Numbered from the stretch's first letter, positions 1 through 9,639 are shown. The stretch is DNA of 64,000 nt from Novosphingobium sp. 9U (GCF_902506425.1 NZ_LR732469.1:2284770-2348769), one strand, 5' to 3'. Program-made: numbers and translations. Notes: a model not told the origin generated them from the letters alone.

Positions 1-467
1 TCGCCAACCTGGTCGAGAAGAAGCTGTACCGCATGAACCGGCACACCTTCCTGCTCGATGGCGACAACGTGCGTCACGGCCTCAACAAGGACCTGGGCTT
101 CACCGAGGCCGACCGCATCGAGAACATTCGCCGCGTCGGCGAAGTCGCCAAGCTGATGACCGACTCCGGGCTGATCGTGATCACCGCGTTCATCTCGCCG
201 TTCCAGGCCGAGCGCGACATGGTGCGCTCGATGCTGCCCGAAGGCGAGTTCATCGAGGTGTTCATCGATACGCCGCTGCGCGTCGCCGAGAGCCGCGACG
301 TGAAGGGCCTGTACAAAAAGGCGCGCTCGGGCGAGCTGAAGAACTTCACCGGGATCGACAGCCCCTACGAAGCGCCGCGCAATCCCGAGATCCGCATCGA
401 TACCCAGGCGATCACTGCCGAACAGGCCGCCGACCTGATCATCGACCGACTGCTCGGAGACGCTTGA
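1..467 (+). CDS. cysC: Adenylylsulfate (APS) kinase domain, 5'-truncated by window edge
   Basis: C-terminal part of an APS kinase, which phosphorylates adenylyl sulfate to PAPS in assimilatory sulfate activation. The frame is open from base 3 of the window, so the P-loop and N-terminus lie outside. Visible family motifs are [16 protein letters not shown] near the left edge, the ITAFISPF segment, and the lid/substrate region [19 protein letters not shown]. The stop TGA shares one base with the ATG of cysQ (TGATG), so the two are translationally coupled. In sphingomonads this domain is often the C-terminal half of a CysNC fusion with the large ATP sulfurylase subunit; the missing part would decide that. 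The family call is very secure; fusion or stand-alone cannot be told. Confidence 0.93.
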   Translation, partial: ANLVEKKLYRMNRHTFLLDGDNVRHGLNKDLGFTEADRIENIRRVGEVAKLMTDSGLIVITAFISPFQAERDMVRSMLPEGEFIEVFIDTPLRVAESRDVKGLYKKARSGELKNFTGIDSPYEAPRNPEIRIDTQAITAEQAADLIIDRLLGDA

Positions 468-1207
468 TGCCGATCGAAAACGATGGCGATCTCGCCGCGC
501 ATCTGGCGGAGCAGGCGGGCAAGATCCTGCTCCAGGTCCGTGCCTCGGGGGTGTTCGGTGGCAAGGCTCTCGGAAAGGCGGGCGACCAGACGGCCAACCA
601 GTTCCTGGTCCATGCCTTGCGTGAGCAGCGGCCGGACGATGGCCTGCTCTCCGAGGAGGAAAAGGACAACGCCGAGCGCCTGGCGCAGAGCCGCGTGTGG
701 ATCGTCGATCCGGTCGACGGCACGCGCGAGTACGGCGAGGAACGCCAGGACTGGGCGGTGCATGTCGGCATGGCGGTGGACGGCCAGCCGGTGCTCGGCG
801 CCGTGGCGCTGCCTGGGTGCGATGCAGTGCTCCGCTCCGACCAGCCCGGCGAGGTGCCACCCGCGCCCGAGACGTTGCGCATGGTGGTCAGCCGCACGCG
901 TCCCGCGCGCGAGGCGACCCAGGTGGCCAAGGTCCTGGGCGCCGAGTTGGTGCCGATGGGTTCGGCTGGTGCCAAGGCCATGGCGATCCTGCGCGGCGAA
1001 GCGGACATCTACCTCCACTCGGGCGGGCAATACGAGTGGGACAGCTGCGCGCCGGTCGCAGTCGCGCTCGGCTGGGGGCTGCACGCCTCGCGGATCGACG
1101 GCTCGCCGCTGGTGTACAACCAGCAGGACGTCTATATGCCGGACCTGCTGATCTGCCGGAAGGAGCATGCCGAGCGCGTGCTGGCGGAGGTCGCAGCGCT
1201 CGGATAA
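467..1207 (+). CDS. cysQ: 3'(2'),5'-bisphosphate nucleotidase CysQ
   Basis: A 246-aa member of the inositol-monophosphatase/FIG superfamily. CysQ hydrolyses PAP (and PAPS) to AMP, removing the inhibitory by-product of PAPS reduction. Metal-binding motifs are clear: LLSEEEKD at about residues 60-67, the signature DPVDGTREY near residues 81-89, and the C-terminal WDSCAPVAVA with the catalytic-site aspartate. Its ATG overlaps the APS kinase stop by one base, matching its pathway partner. An in-frame TTG one codon upstream is less likely. Length agrees with bacterial CysQ (about 245-270 aa). Other IMPases share the fold, but the neighbour makes CysQ the best reading. Confidence 0.92.
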   Translation: MPIENDGDLAAHLAEQAGKILLQVRASGVFGGKALGKAGDQTANQFLVHALREQRPDDGLLSEEEKDNAERLAQSRVWIVDPVDGTREYGEERQDWAVHVGMAVDGQPVLGAVALPGCDAVLRSDQPGEVPPAPETLRMVVSRTRPAREATQVAKVLGAELVPMGSAGAKAMAILRGEADIYLHSGGQYEWDSCAPVAVALGWGLHASRIDGSPLVYNQQDVYMPDLLICRKEHAERVLAEVAALG

Positions 1208-1235
1208 GCGGCACCGCCTTCCTATCTGATCAACA

Positions 1236-1264
1236 TTGTCGATTAGTGCTTTGGCGGCTATGCT
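1236..1264 (+). promoter_or_regulatory. Candidate sigma70-type promoter for the TetR gene (leaderless)
   Basis: TTGTCG (1236-1241), a 17-base spacer and TATGCT (1259-1264) fit a -35/-10 pair. Transcription would begin within a base or two of the ATG at 1271, and there is no Shine-Dalgarno sequence in the seven bases between, so the mRNA would be leaderless. This is inference from spacing and motif match only. Confidence 0.4.
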
Positions 1265-1270
1265 TCAGCG

Positions 1271-1951
1271 ATGAGCGCAGCCGCATCCGCCGTCGAAGCC
1301 AAGACCCGCCGCCGAGTGCGCGATCCTATCGCCACGCGTGAGACCATCCTCGAAGCGGCGAGCAACCTGCTTGCCAAGGATGGTCCCGAGGGCGTCAGCC
1401 TGTCCGCAGTGGCGCACCTGGCAGCGGTCAATCGCGGCACCGCCTACCAGCATTTCGAGACGCGCGAGCGCTTGATCGAGGCGACCGTGCAGTGGGTGTC
1501 CGACAAGCTGTTCCGCGCCGTCTTCGGCGATCCCGCGACGATCGGCGAGCGCCGCGTGGAGGAAGTCGATCCGCTCGCCATGGCCGAGCGGTTGTGCGAC
1601 TTCGCGATGGACAATCCCGACATGTGCCGCGTCTGGCTGCAGCAGGTGCTCGCCTCGCCGGACCCGCGCCAGGATCCGTTCTGGCGTGAATACTCGGGCT
1701 CGTTCGGTCGGTTCGCGCGAACCAACATGGCCGAGCCGGGGATCGACGTCGACGTGCTCTCGGTCGTCAACCTCGCCGGCGTGTTCTTCTGGCCGATCCT
1801 GGCGCGCGCCCATGCCCATACGCCCAAGCAGCGGCTCGAACTCAGCCGCCGCTTCAGCCAGGAGATCGTGCGACTCTCGCTGTTCGGCACCATGCGTGTC
1901 GAGGCATTCGCCGAGATTGCCGAGCGGGTGCGGCCCACCGCTGCAAAGTAA
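1271..1951 (+). CDS. TetR/AcrR family transcriptional regulator
   Basis: A 226-aa one-component repressor. The N-terminal DNA-binding domain spans about residues 18-70: DPIATRETILEAASNLLAKDG forms helix 1, and the helix-turn-helix follows through VSLSAVAHLAAVNRGTAYQHF, with the typical tyrosine-x-x-phenylalanine end of the recognition helix. The C-terminal ligand-binding domain is divergent and names no ligand. It sits directly upstream of, and codirectional with, the acuI-acyl-CoA synthetase run, which suggests it controls that run and perhaps itself. Two short palindromes between it and acuI are possible binding sites. The start lacks a Shine-Dalgarno sequence. The family is certain; the target is inferred. 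Confidence 0.9.
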   Translation: MSAAASAVEAKTRRRVRDPIATRETILEAASNLLAKDGPEGVSLSAVAHLAAVNRGTAYQHFETRERLIEATVQWVSDKLFRAVFGDPATIGERRVEEVDPLAMAERLCDFAMDNPDMCRVWLQQVLASPDPRQDPFWREYSGSFGRFARTNMAEPGIDVDVLSVVNLAGVFFWPILARAHAHTPKQRLELSRRFSQEIVRLSLFGTMRVEAFAEIAERVRPTAAK

Positions 1952-1996
1952 CGCCTTCGCTCGGGCGATGAGCGCTGCCAGCGTCATTGACGCGAC

Positions 1997-2025
1997 GCGG
2001 CACATGCCGCTTGTGCAGGCGCACA
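1997..2025. promoter_or_regulatory. Two adjacent palindromes upstream of acuI (candidate operator)
   Basis: GCGGCA-CA-TGCCGC at 1997-2010 is a perfect 6-bp inverted repeat, followed at 2012-2025 by an inverted repeat with TGTGC/GCACA arms around AGGC. They lie 60-90 bases before the acuI start, between a TetR gene and the run it probably controls. Operator function is inferred from position and symmetry only. Confidence 0.3.
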
Positions 2026-2087
2026 GGTTTGATAGCCCTTTGGGGGCGTAGTGCCGGGGCTCGGCGCCGGCCAGCGAGGAGAATGCG

Positions 2088-3083
2088 ATGTTTTCGGCAA
2101 TCGTGATCGACAAGCCAGGCGGCGATCCCAAGGGGCCGCAGACGGTCGAGCTCCAGCAGCTGGACGACGGCGCTCTGCCTGAGGGTGATGTCACGATCGA
2201 CGTTGCCTACTCGACGCTGAACTTCAAGGACGCGCTGGCGATCACCGGCAGCTCGCCGATCGCCAAGAAGTACCCGATGGTGCCTGGTATCGACCTTGTC
2301 GGCACGGTCAGCGAGAGCACCGGAACCGAGTTCAAGGCGGGTGACACCGTCGTGCTCAACGGCTGGGGCGTGGGCGAAGGTCACTGGGGCGGCCTGGCGC
2401 AGAAGGCGCGGCTCAAGTCCGAGTGGCTGATCCCGCTGCCAGGCGCCTTCTCGCCTGAGCAGGCTATGGCGATCGGCACCGCCGGCTACACCGCCGCGCT
2501 GTGCGTCGATGCGCTGGTCGACTGGGGCGTGACGCCAGAACAGGGCGAAGTGTTGGTCACCGGTGCCACCGGCGGCGTCGGCTCGGTGGCGATCATCCTG
2601 CTGAAGAAGCTGGGCTTCTCGGTCGCGGCGCTGACCGGCAAGACCAGCGAGGAGGCCTACCTCAAGGACCTGGGTGCCGAGACGATCATCGACCGCGCCG
2701 AGTACGCCGAGAAGGGCCGCCCGCTCCAGAAGGAGCGCTGGGCCGGCGTCGTCGACACCGCCGGCAGCCACACCCTGGCGAACGCCTGCGCGCAGACGCG
2801 CTACGGCGGCGCAGTCGCGGCTTGCGGTCTGGCGCAAGGCTTCGACCTGCCGGTGACGGTGATGCCGTTCATCCTGCGCGGCGTGTCGCTGCTCGGCATC
2901 GACAGCGTCAACGCACCCAAGGCCAAGCGCCTGAAGGCCTGGGACCGGCTGGCCAAGGACCTCGATCCGGCCAAGCTCGACACCATCGCGCAGACCATCG
3001 GCTTGGGCGAAGCGATCGAAACCTCGAAGAAGTTCATGTCGGGTGAGGTGAAGGGCCGCTACATCGTTGATGTGAACGCTTGA
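2088..3083 (+). CDS. acuI: Acrylyl-CoA reductase AcuI-type / YhdH-family zinc-free MDR oxidoreductase
   Basis: A 331-aa medium-chain dehydrogenase/reductase of the AcuI/YhdH branch. These enzymes reduce acrylyl-CoA to propionyl-CoA with NADPH, and some detoxify other enoyl compounds. The N-terminal catalytic domain contains STLNFKDALAITG and PGIDLVGTV. The Rossmann dinucleotide site is VTGATGGVGS at about residues 157-166. Cysteine/histidine zinc ligands of classical alcohol dehydrogenases are absent, as expected for this branch. The start is supported by GAGGAG six bases upstream. It begins a codirectional run with an acyl-CoA synthetase, an NTF2-like protein, an SDR and an aldehyde dehydrogenase, so its physiological substrate may be an enoyl-CoA of that pathway rather than acrylyl-CoA. 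Family secure, substrate open. Confidence 0.85.
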   Translation: MFSAIVIDKPGGDPKGPQTVELQQLDDGALPEGDVTIDVAYSTLNFKDALAITGSSPIAKKYPMVPGIDLVGTVSESTGTEFKAGDTVVLNGWGVGEGHWGGLAQKARLKSEWLIPLPGAFSPEQAMAIGTAGYTAALCVDALVDWGVTPEQGEVLVTGATGGVGSVAIILLKKLGFSVAALTGKTSEEAYLKDLGAETIIDRAEYAEKGRPLQKERWAGVVDTAGSHTLANACAQTRYGGAVAACGLAQGFDLPVTVMPFILRGVSLLGIDSVNAPKAKRLKAWDRLAKDLDPAKLDTIAQTIGLGEAIETSKKFMSGEVKGRYIVDVNA

Positions 3084-3100
3084 TCGCGAGCATAGCCAGT

Positions 3101-3158
3101 CCCCTCCACCACTGACCTGCTGTCAGCGGGACCGCTCGCGGAGCGAGTGGTGGAGGGG
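3101..3158. repeat. Intergenic long inverted repeat (REP-like hairpin)
   Basis: CCCCTCCACCACT (3101-3113) and AGTGGTGGAGGGG (3146-3158) are perfect 13-bp inverted arms, with a second small palindrome (CGCTC/GAGCG) in the loop. There is no T-run, so it is not a classical intrinsic terminator. It resembles the C/G-rich extragenic palindromes that recur in sphingomonad genomes. It sits between acuI and the acyl-CoA synthetase gene and could stabilise or process the mRNA. Confidence 0.6.
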
Positions 3159-3228
3159 CCAGCAAGTTCGGCGTAACGAGACGAGGGCTCACGCAAGAGC
3201 CCCATCGACATCGGAAAGGGGAGAAGCG

Positions 3229-4935
3229 ATGACGCAATTGGCTGAGATCGTCGGCGGCGTGTCCGAAGTGCGCGGCATTCCGCTTTCCGAAGAGGAAGGC
3301 CTGGGTGCGCTCACCCTTGCCGGCTTTGTACGCGAGATCGCCGAGCGCTATGGCCCGCGCGAGGCCGCGGTGCTGCACTTGGGCGACCGGGTGATCCGCT
3401 GGAGCTATACCGATCTGCTCGATCGCGCGATGGAGGTCGCCAAGTCGCTGGTGGCGCTAGGTATGGGCAAGGGCACCCGCGTCGGCATACTGATGACCAA
3501 CCGCCCCGAGTTCCTCGCTGCCGCCTTCGGCGCGGCACTGGCCGGGTGCGTGCCGACGCCGATCAGCACCTTCTACACCGCGACCGAGCTCGACGTGGTG
3601 CTCAAGGCATCGGGCGTGTCGTGCCTGCTGCTGGAGCGTAGCGTGCTCAAGAAGGACTTCGCGCAAGTCCTGCTCGAGCTGGAGCCGCTGGCGAAGGATG
3701 CGGCGCCCGGCGCCCTGCAATCCACCAGCTATCCGTTCCTGCGCTATGCCGCGATGATCGATGGCGAGGAGCCCCTCGGCATGATTGAGGGCTGGAGCGC
3801 CTTTCTGGCACGCGGGCGCGACATCGCCGATGCTACCGTGAACGCCCGTGCCGATGCCGTCGCTCCGGCGGACCCGGGCATCCTGCTGTTCTCCTCCGGC
3901 TCGACCGGCAAGGCCAAAGGCATCCTCAACGCGAACCGTGCGGTCTGCCTGCAGATTTGGCGCTGGGCCAAGTGGTACGCGATCGACCCTGCGCATCCGC
4001 CGCGCACCTGGTCGGCCAACGGCTTCTTCTGGTCGGGCAACTTCACCATGGCCTTCGGCACCACGCTCTCGACCGGGGGCACGCTGCTGCTGCAACGCTG
4101 GTTCGATGCAGCCGAAGCGCTGGAGATCATGGAAAAGGAGCGTTGTAACCTGCCGATCGCCTGGCCGCACCAGTGGCCGCAACTGGCGGCGGCGCCCAAC
4201 TACCTCGATGTTGACTTGTCACCGATGCGTTACGTCGACAAGCGCATGCCGATCGCGCAGCACCCGACCATTCACAGCGAGTGGATGGAGCCGGGCCAAG
4301 CCTACGGCAACACCGAGACGTTCACGCTGATTTCGGTGTTCCCATCGGGTGTTTCGCCAGAGATTGCCGGAGACAGCCACGGCATTCCCACCGCCGGTTC
4401 CACCATCAAGATCGTCGAGCCGCTGACGGGCAAGACCGTACCGGTCGGCGAGCGCGGCGAGATCGCGGTGAAGGGGCCGACGCTGATGCTGGGATACATC
4501 GGCATCCCGCTCGACGAGTCGCTCGACTCCGAGGGGTTCCTCCGCACAGCCGATGGCGGCTTCGTGGACGAGCGCGGGCGGCTGCACTGGGAAGGCCGGC
4601 TGAACGACATCATCAAGACTGGCGGCGCCAACGTATCTCCGCTGGAGATCGATGCGGTGATCCGTGACCATCCGGAGGTCAAGGTCTCGCAGACCGTGGG
4701 CGTGCCGGACGAACTGCTCGGCGAACTGGTGGTGACCTGCATCGTTCCCGTTGCCGGTAAGTCGCCCAGCGTCGAGGCGATCAAGGCTTTCGCCAAGGAA
4801 AAGCTCGCCAGCTACAAGGTCCCGCGCCGCGTGCTGTTCGTGGCCGAGAGCGACCTGGAAACCACCGGCAGCGCCAAGATCAAGACCGCCGAACTGCGCA
4901 AGCTCGCCGCTGAACGGCTGGAGGCGGTGGTGTAG
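3229..4935 (+). CDS. AMP-dependent acyl-CoA synthetase/ligase
   Basis: A 568-aa class I adenylate-forming enzyme, expected to activate a carboxylic acid to its CoA thioester through an acyl-AMP. The P-loop-like motif LLFSSGSTGKAKG lies near residues 220-232. The A5 region QAYGNTETFTLIS precedes the hinge, and the C-terminal lid contains LHWEGRLNDIIKTGGANVSP followed by the catalytic lysine region TTGSAKIKTAEL. A strong GGGGAGAAGCG precedes the ATG. Length is typical. It follows acuI and precedes an NTF2-like protein, an SDR and an aldehyde dehydrogenase in one strand run, suggesting activation of a catabolic carboxylate. Substrate (fatty, aryl or terpenoid acid) cannot be assigned. Confidence 0.88.
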   Translation: MTQLAEIVGGVSEVRGIPLSEEEGLGALTLAGFVREIAERYGPREAAVLHLGDRVIRWSYTDLLDRAMEVAKSLVALGMGKGTRVGILMTNRPEFLAAAFGAALAGCVPTPISTFYTATELDVVLKASGVSCLLLERSVLKKDFAQVLLELEPLAKDAAPGALQSTSYPFLRYAAMIDGEEPLGMIEGWSAFLARGRDIADATVNARADAVAPADPGILLFSSGSTGKAKGILNANRAVCLQIWRWAKWYAIDPAHPPRTWSANGFFWSGNFTMAFGTTLSTGGTLLLQRWFDAAEALEIMEKERCNLPIAWPHQWPQLAAAPNYLDVDLSPMRYVDKRMPIAQHPTIHSEWMEPGQAYGNTETFTLISVFPSGVSPEIAGDSHGIPTAGSTIKIVEPLTGKTVPVGERGEIAVKGPTLMLGYIGIPLDESLDSEGFLRTADGGFVDERGRLHWEGRLNDIIKTGGANVSPLEIDAVIRDHPEVKVSQTVGVPDELLGELVVTCIVPVAGKSPSVEAIKAFAKEKLASYKVPRRVLFVAESDLETTGSAKIKTAELRKLAAERLEAVV

Positions 4936-4980
4936 CAACCACCCCTCATCAGAGGTCGGGACTACAGCAGAGGAACCCTC

Positions 4981-5448
4981 ATGACCGATTTTGCCGACTG
5001 GCTCGCGATCTGCAACGTCAAGGCGGACTACTGCTACCTGCTCGACACCAAGCAGTGGGACGCCTGGGCGCAGCTGTTCACACCCGATTGCATCTTCGAC
5101 ACCACCGAAAGCGGCGGCACGCGGGTGGAAGGCGCCGCGCAGATGGCGGGTTTCGTGCGCGAGAGCCTGGCCGGGGCTAAGACCACCCACCACGTCCATC
5201 AGCCGCAGATGACCTTCGACGGTCCGGATGCCGCCGTCGTGATCTGGGCGATGCAGGACCGTGTGATCAAGGACAGCTTCGACCTGCTGGGCACCGGCCA
5301 CTACCACGAGCGCTATGTGCGCACGGCAAAGGGCTGGCGCATCGCCTTTCAACGCCTCACCCGCCTGATCGTCGACATGCGGCCGGGAGCCGCGGCGGGT
5401 GATGCGCCGGCTCAGGATGATGCTGGCGAACCTTCCTTGCGAGGGTAA
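4981..5448 (+). CDS. SnoaL/NTF2-like family protein
   Basis: A 155-aa protein of the NTF2-like fold seen in small dehydratases, isomerases and hydroxylating-dioxygenase small subunits. Family features are the N-terminal helix IKADYCYLLDTKQWDAWAQLF-like pattern (residues about 11-30), the HHVHQPQMTFDGPDAA strand region and the GTGHYHERYVRTAKGWRIA hairpin. The tail after about residue 138 is low-complexity and probably flexible. It is preceded by AGAGGA and lies in the same strand run as the acyl-CoA synthetase and SDR. Such proteins are often hydratases or isomerases in steroid, terpenoid or aromatic breakdown. Catalytic role unassigned. Confidence 0.8.
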   Translation: MTDFADWLAICNVKADYCYLLDTKQWDAWAQLFTPDCIFDTTESGGTRVEGAAQMAGFVRESLAGAKTTHHVHQPQMTFDGPDAAVVIWAMQDRVIKDSFDLLGTGHYHERYVRTAKGWRIAFQRLTRLIVDMRPGAAAGDAPAQDDAGEPSLRG

Positions 5449-5472
5449 CGGCGAGCGCAAGTCGGCTACCGC

Positions 5473-5487
5473 GGGAACGCTGTTCCC
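5473..5487. promoter_or_regulatory. Short palindrome between the NTF2-like and SDR genes
   Basis: GGGAAC-GCT-GTTCCC is a perfect 6-bp inverted repeat with a three-base centre, 25 bases after the upstream stop and about 110 bases before the SDR start. It could be an operator or a small RNA hairpin. Nothing further supports a role. Confidence 0.25.
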
Positions 5488-5596
5488 GATTTCGCACGAA
5501 CCATCGCCGATGCGATAGGCAGTCTCTTGTTCTGGCGATATGGTGAGCGCAAATCCAGCCCGGAACCTGGCGGGCCAGAACATTGCGGGAGAGAGT

Positions 5597-6334
5597 GTGG
5601 CCAAGACGATCGTCATCACCGGAGCAGGTCTAGGACTCGGGCGCGCGCTGGCGCGGCGGTTCGCCTCGGAGGGAGAGACGCTGGTGCTGCTGGGCCGCAC
5701 CTTCAGCAAGGTACAGGCGCTCGCACAGGAGCTGGGCGACGCGCATCTGGCAGTGGAGTGCGACGTCGCCTCGCCGGATTCGGTGCGCGCTGCCTTCGCG
5801 ACGATCGCGGAGCGTTTTCCCAAGATCGACGTGCTGATCAACAACGCCGCGATTTACGAGCCGTTCAAGGTGGTCGACGCGACGGACGCGCAGATCGCCG
5901 GTTCGGTGGCGACCAACCTGGCAGGGCCGATCTATTGCTGCCGCTCGGCAATCCCGATGATGGCCGCCGGTGGCCAGATCATCAACATCAGCAGCGAGTC
6001 GATCGCGGTGCCCTTCGCCATGCTCTCGCTGTACCAGAGCACGAAGTCCGGGCTGGAGCGCTTCAGCGAGGCGCTGGCCGCCGAAGTCGAAGAACTCGGC
6101 ATTCGCGTCACCACCGTGCGTGCGGGGCAGATGTACGAGATCGGCAAGGAGCCGCCGGCGTGGGATCCCCAGGCTGCGCAGGAGTTCTACCAGCGCTGCA
6201 TGGCCAATGGCCTGAACTTGCGCGAGCGGCCGATCTCCAACTGCGAGAACGTGACGGGCGTGTTCCGTGCGCTGCTCGACCTGCCTGCCGACGTCCAGCT
6301 GCCGCACATCTCGGTGAGCGCCAGCAAGCACTGA
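5597..6334 (+). CDS. SDR family NAD(P)-dependent oxidoreductase
   Basis: A classical short-chain dehydrogenase of 245 aa from the GTG at 5597. That start is preferred because GGGAGAG lies just upstream and the protein then begins directly with VAKTIVITGAG, as SDRs normally do. An ATG at 5540 would add 19 residues without a good ribosome site. Features are the cofactor motif TGAGLGLGRA near residues 7-16, the INNAA motif in mid-protein, the catalytic serine in ISSES, and Y-x-x-x-K in LYQSTKSG near residue 145. It lies between the NTF2-like gene and the aldehyde dehydrogenase gene, consistent with oxidation of an alcohol or beta-hydroxy intermediate. Substrate unknown. Confidence 0.88.
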   Translation: MAKTIVITGAGLGLGRALARRFASEGETLVLLGRTFSKVQALAQELGDAHLAVECDVASPDSVRAAFATIAERFPKIDVLINNAAIYEPFKVVDATDAQIAGSVATNLAGPIYCCRSAIPMMAAGGQIINISSESIAVPFAMLSLYQSTKSGLERFSEALAAEVEELGIRVTTVRAGQMYEIGKEPPAWDPQAAQEFYQRCMANGLNLRERPISNCENVTGVFRALLDLPADVQLPHISVSASKH

Positions 6335-6385
6335 CTCTTTCGTTTGCCCGAAAACACCCCTAAGCGAATCGCCAAGGACCCGATC

Positions 6386-7876
<1,491 letters not shown>

Positions 7877-7884
7877 TCGAATAG

Positions 7885-8622
7885 ATGGCCAGGGGGGCGG
7901 CCGCAGCAAGACAGATCGAACCGGCCTTCCCGCCGGCGCTTGCTGCCGCCGTCTCCATCGCCTGCGATGCGGTGAGCCATAACCTTGCGGGCCAGAAACT
8001 GGGCCGCAAGGGCCGCGTCACGCGCGAGCGTATCCTCGCCGCCGCGCTCGAGCTGATCGAGGACAACCAGGACGAAGCCTTCACGCTGAGCGGCGTCGCG
8101 CGGCGCGCCGGGTTGGGGATGTCCTCGCTCTACAACTACTTTTCCGACCAGACCGAGCTGCTGCTGGCAGTGCTCGAACCCGTCATGGCGACAGCCGAGG
8201 CAGCCTACATGGCGCAAGTGCGCCAACGGTGGAGCGACGAGGAACTGGCTGCGCGCACCCAGGTCTTCGTGCGCGCCTACCACGAGTTCTGGGCGCGGCA
8301 TTCGGGCCTGCTTCACTTGCGCAATACCCTGGCAGACCAGCTCGACGTGCGCATGATGCTGCACCGGATCAACTCGACACGTCCGCTGATCGCGCTGATC
8401 GTCCGACAAATGAGCGGCCGCGACCGCGAACCGGGCACGCCCGAGACGTCGATGGCGACGGTGCTGATGACCGGCATCGAGCGCTCGATCACGCTGTCCA
8501 CGGACAAGCGCTTTCCCAAGCTGACCGGGCTGCCGTTCGATCGGGACGAAGAACGCTACCTCAGCTGCAGCGCGCGGCTGCTGGAAATGGCGATCCGGGA
8601 CATGCGGGGCGAGAACGTTTGA
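7885..8622 (+). CDS. TetR/AcrR family transcriptional regulator
   Basis: A 245-aa TetR-type regulator. The DNA-binding domain lies unusually far in, at about residues 42-90: GRVTRERILAAALELI, then LSGVARRAGLGMSSLYNYFSD with a standard recognition helix. The first 40 residues are alanine-rich and may be partly untranslated; a GTG at 7972 would still leave the whole domain. The C-terminal domain is of TetR type with no recognisable ligand pattern. It starts 8 bases after the aldehyde dehydrogenase stop and closes the + strand run, so it probably regulates that run or the facing enoyl-CoA hydratase/acyl-CoA dehydrogenase pair. Confidence 0.87.
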   Translation: MARGAAAARQIEPAFPPALAAAVSIACDAVSHNLAGQKLGRKGRVTRERILAAALELIEDNQDEAFTLSGVARRAGLGMSSLYNYFSDQTELLLAVLEPVMATAEAAYMAQVRQRWSDEELAARTQVFVRAYHEFWARHSGLLHLRNTLADQLDVRMMLHRINSTRPLIALIVRQMSGRDREPGTPETSMATVLMTGIERSITLSTDKRFPKLTGLPFDRDEERYLSCSARLLEMAIRDMRGENV

Positions 8623-8628
8623 TCCACG

Positions 8629-8743
8629 CGTCGTCCCGGGCTTGACCAGGGACCGATTTCACCAGGTCGCGAGCTCGCGGTAAGGCGCTTGCACTCAGAG
8701 GTTCGGCGCTGCCGGAACCGGTCCCGTCAGGCCCGGGACGACG
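8629..8743. repeat. Intergenic inverted repeat between convergent genes
   Basis: CGTCGTCCCGGGC at 8629-8641 starts one arm, running to 8654, and GCCCGGGACGACG ends the other (8720-8743). The arms are imperfect inverted copies of about 25 bases, separated by about 65 bases. It lies between the convergent ends of a TetR gene and the enoyl-CoA hydratase gene. The CGTCCCGGGC core is a familiar extragenic repeat type in alphaproteobacteria. It has no coding potential and no T-run. Confidence 0.65.
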
Positions 8744-8786
8744 CTGGTCCGACACTCCGCGTAAAGCAGGTCGCTGGCGGCAAAGC

Positions 8787-9614
8787 TTACCCCTTCTTGC
8801 CGCCGACGCCCTTCAGGTACTCCTCCATGCCCTTGATGTAGTCCGGGTTCAGCATGAGCGCGGAGTTTGCCATGCGCTCGACATGGCGGCCCTGTTCGCG
8901 CCCGACTTCGGAGCACAGCTCGATGGCGATCTTGGCCGCGCCCATCTGCTCACCGTTCTGCTTGGTCAGGTGACGGCAGAACTCCATGACCTCCTCCTCG
9001 AAGGTCTCGTCGGGATAGACCTGATGGACGAGGCCCATGGTGAAGGCCATGTCGGCATCAGCCTTCTTGTTGGCCATGATCAACCAGCGCGCCCAGTGCG
9101 GGCCGCACATGCGCGCCAAGCGCGAGACGCCGCCTGAGGCCGGGAGCACGCCGAACAAGCCTTCAGGGAAGGCGTAGCCCGCGCTCTTGGCGGCGAGGCG
9201 GAAGTCGCACGAGAGGCTCATCTCCAGCCCGCCACCGACGCACATGGCATGGTGCGCGACGACGATCGGCTTTTCGATGTGCTCCATCTCGTCCCACAAC
9301 TGCTGCATGTTGTTGAGGTTGAGCCGGTGGTTCTCGCGGATGCCGCGCGCCGACGAGCTGTCGTAGACCGGCGCGATCACGTTCTGATTGCCGCCGCGCA
9401 AGTCGGCGCCGGAGCTGAAGTAGCGTCCGGTCGAGCGTATCAGCATGACCTTCAATTCGGGCGTGTCGCGCAGCCGCAGTACGGCCTGCGTCAACAGGTC
9501 CATCATCTGGCGCGAGATCGCGTTCAGCTTGTCGGGTCGGTTCAGCGTGGCGACGAGGATCGTGCCATCGACGACCTCGGTTAGGAGATGCGGAGCTTCG
9601 GCGTCTTCGGTCAT
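8787..9614 (-). CDS. Enoyl-CoA hydratase/isomerase family protein (crotonase fold)
   Basis: A 275-aa crotonase-superfamily enzyme, expected to hydrate or isomerise an enoyl-CoA. The first oxyanion-hole segment is GRYFSSGADLRGG, and the second is GGGLEMSLSCDF, where the glutamate matches the first catalytic acid of hydratases. FPEGLFGVLPASGG supplies the second acidic position. The lysine-rich C-terminus YLKGVGGKKG is typical. GGGAGAGGAAC precedes the ATG. It is 25 bases downstream of the fused acyl-CoA dehydrogenase gene on the same strand, so the two probably perform consecutive dehydrogenation and hydration of one CoA ester. Exact substrate unknown. Confidence 0.9.
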   Translation of the reverse strand: MTEDAEAPHLLTEVVDGTILVATLNRPDKLNAISRQMMDLLTQAVLRLRDTPELKVMLIRSTGRYFSSGADLRGGNQNVIAPVYDSSSARGIRENHRLNLNNMQQLWDEMEHIEKPIVVAHHAMCVGGGLEMSLSCDFRLAAKSAGYAFPEGLFGVLPASGGVSRLARMCGPHWARWLIMANKKADADMAFTMGLVHQVYPDETFEEEVMEFCRHLTKQNGEQMGAAKIAIELCSEVGREQGRHVERMANSALMLNPDYIKGMEEYLKGVGGKKG

Positions 9615-9639
9615 GGTCTTGTTCCTCTCCCTTGTCCGA

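Noticed and set aside
1222..1232. CTATCTGATCA resembling one box of the 44.8/51.4 kb operator
   Set aside because: Only one half matches, the symmetric half is lost and no partner box lies 22-23 bases away; treated as chance.
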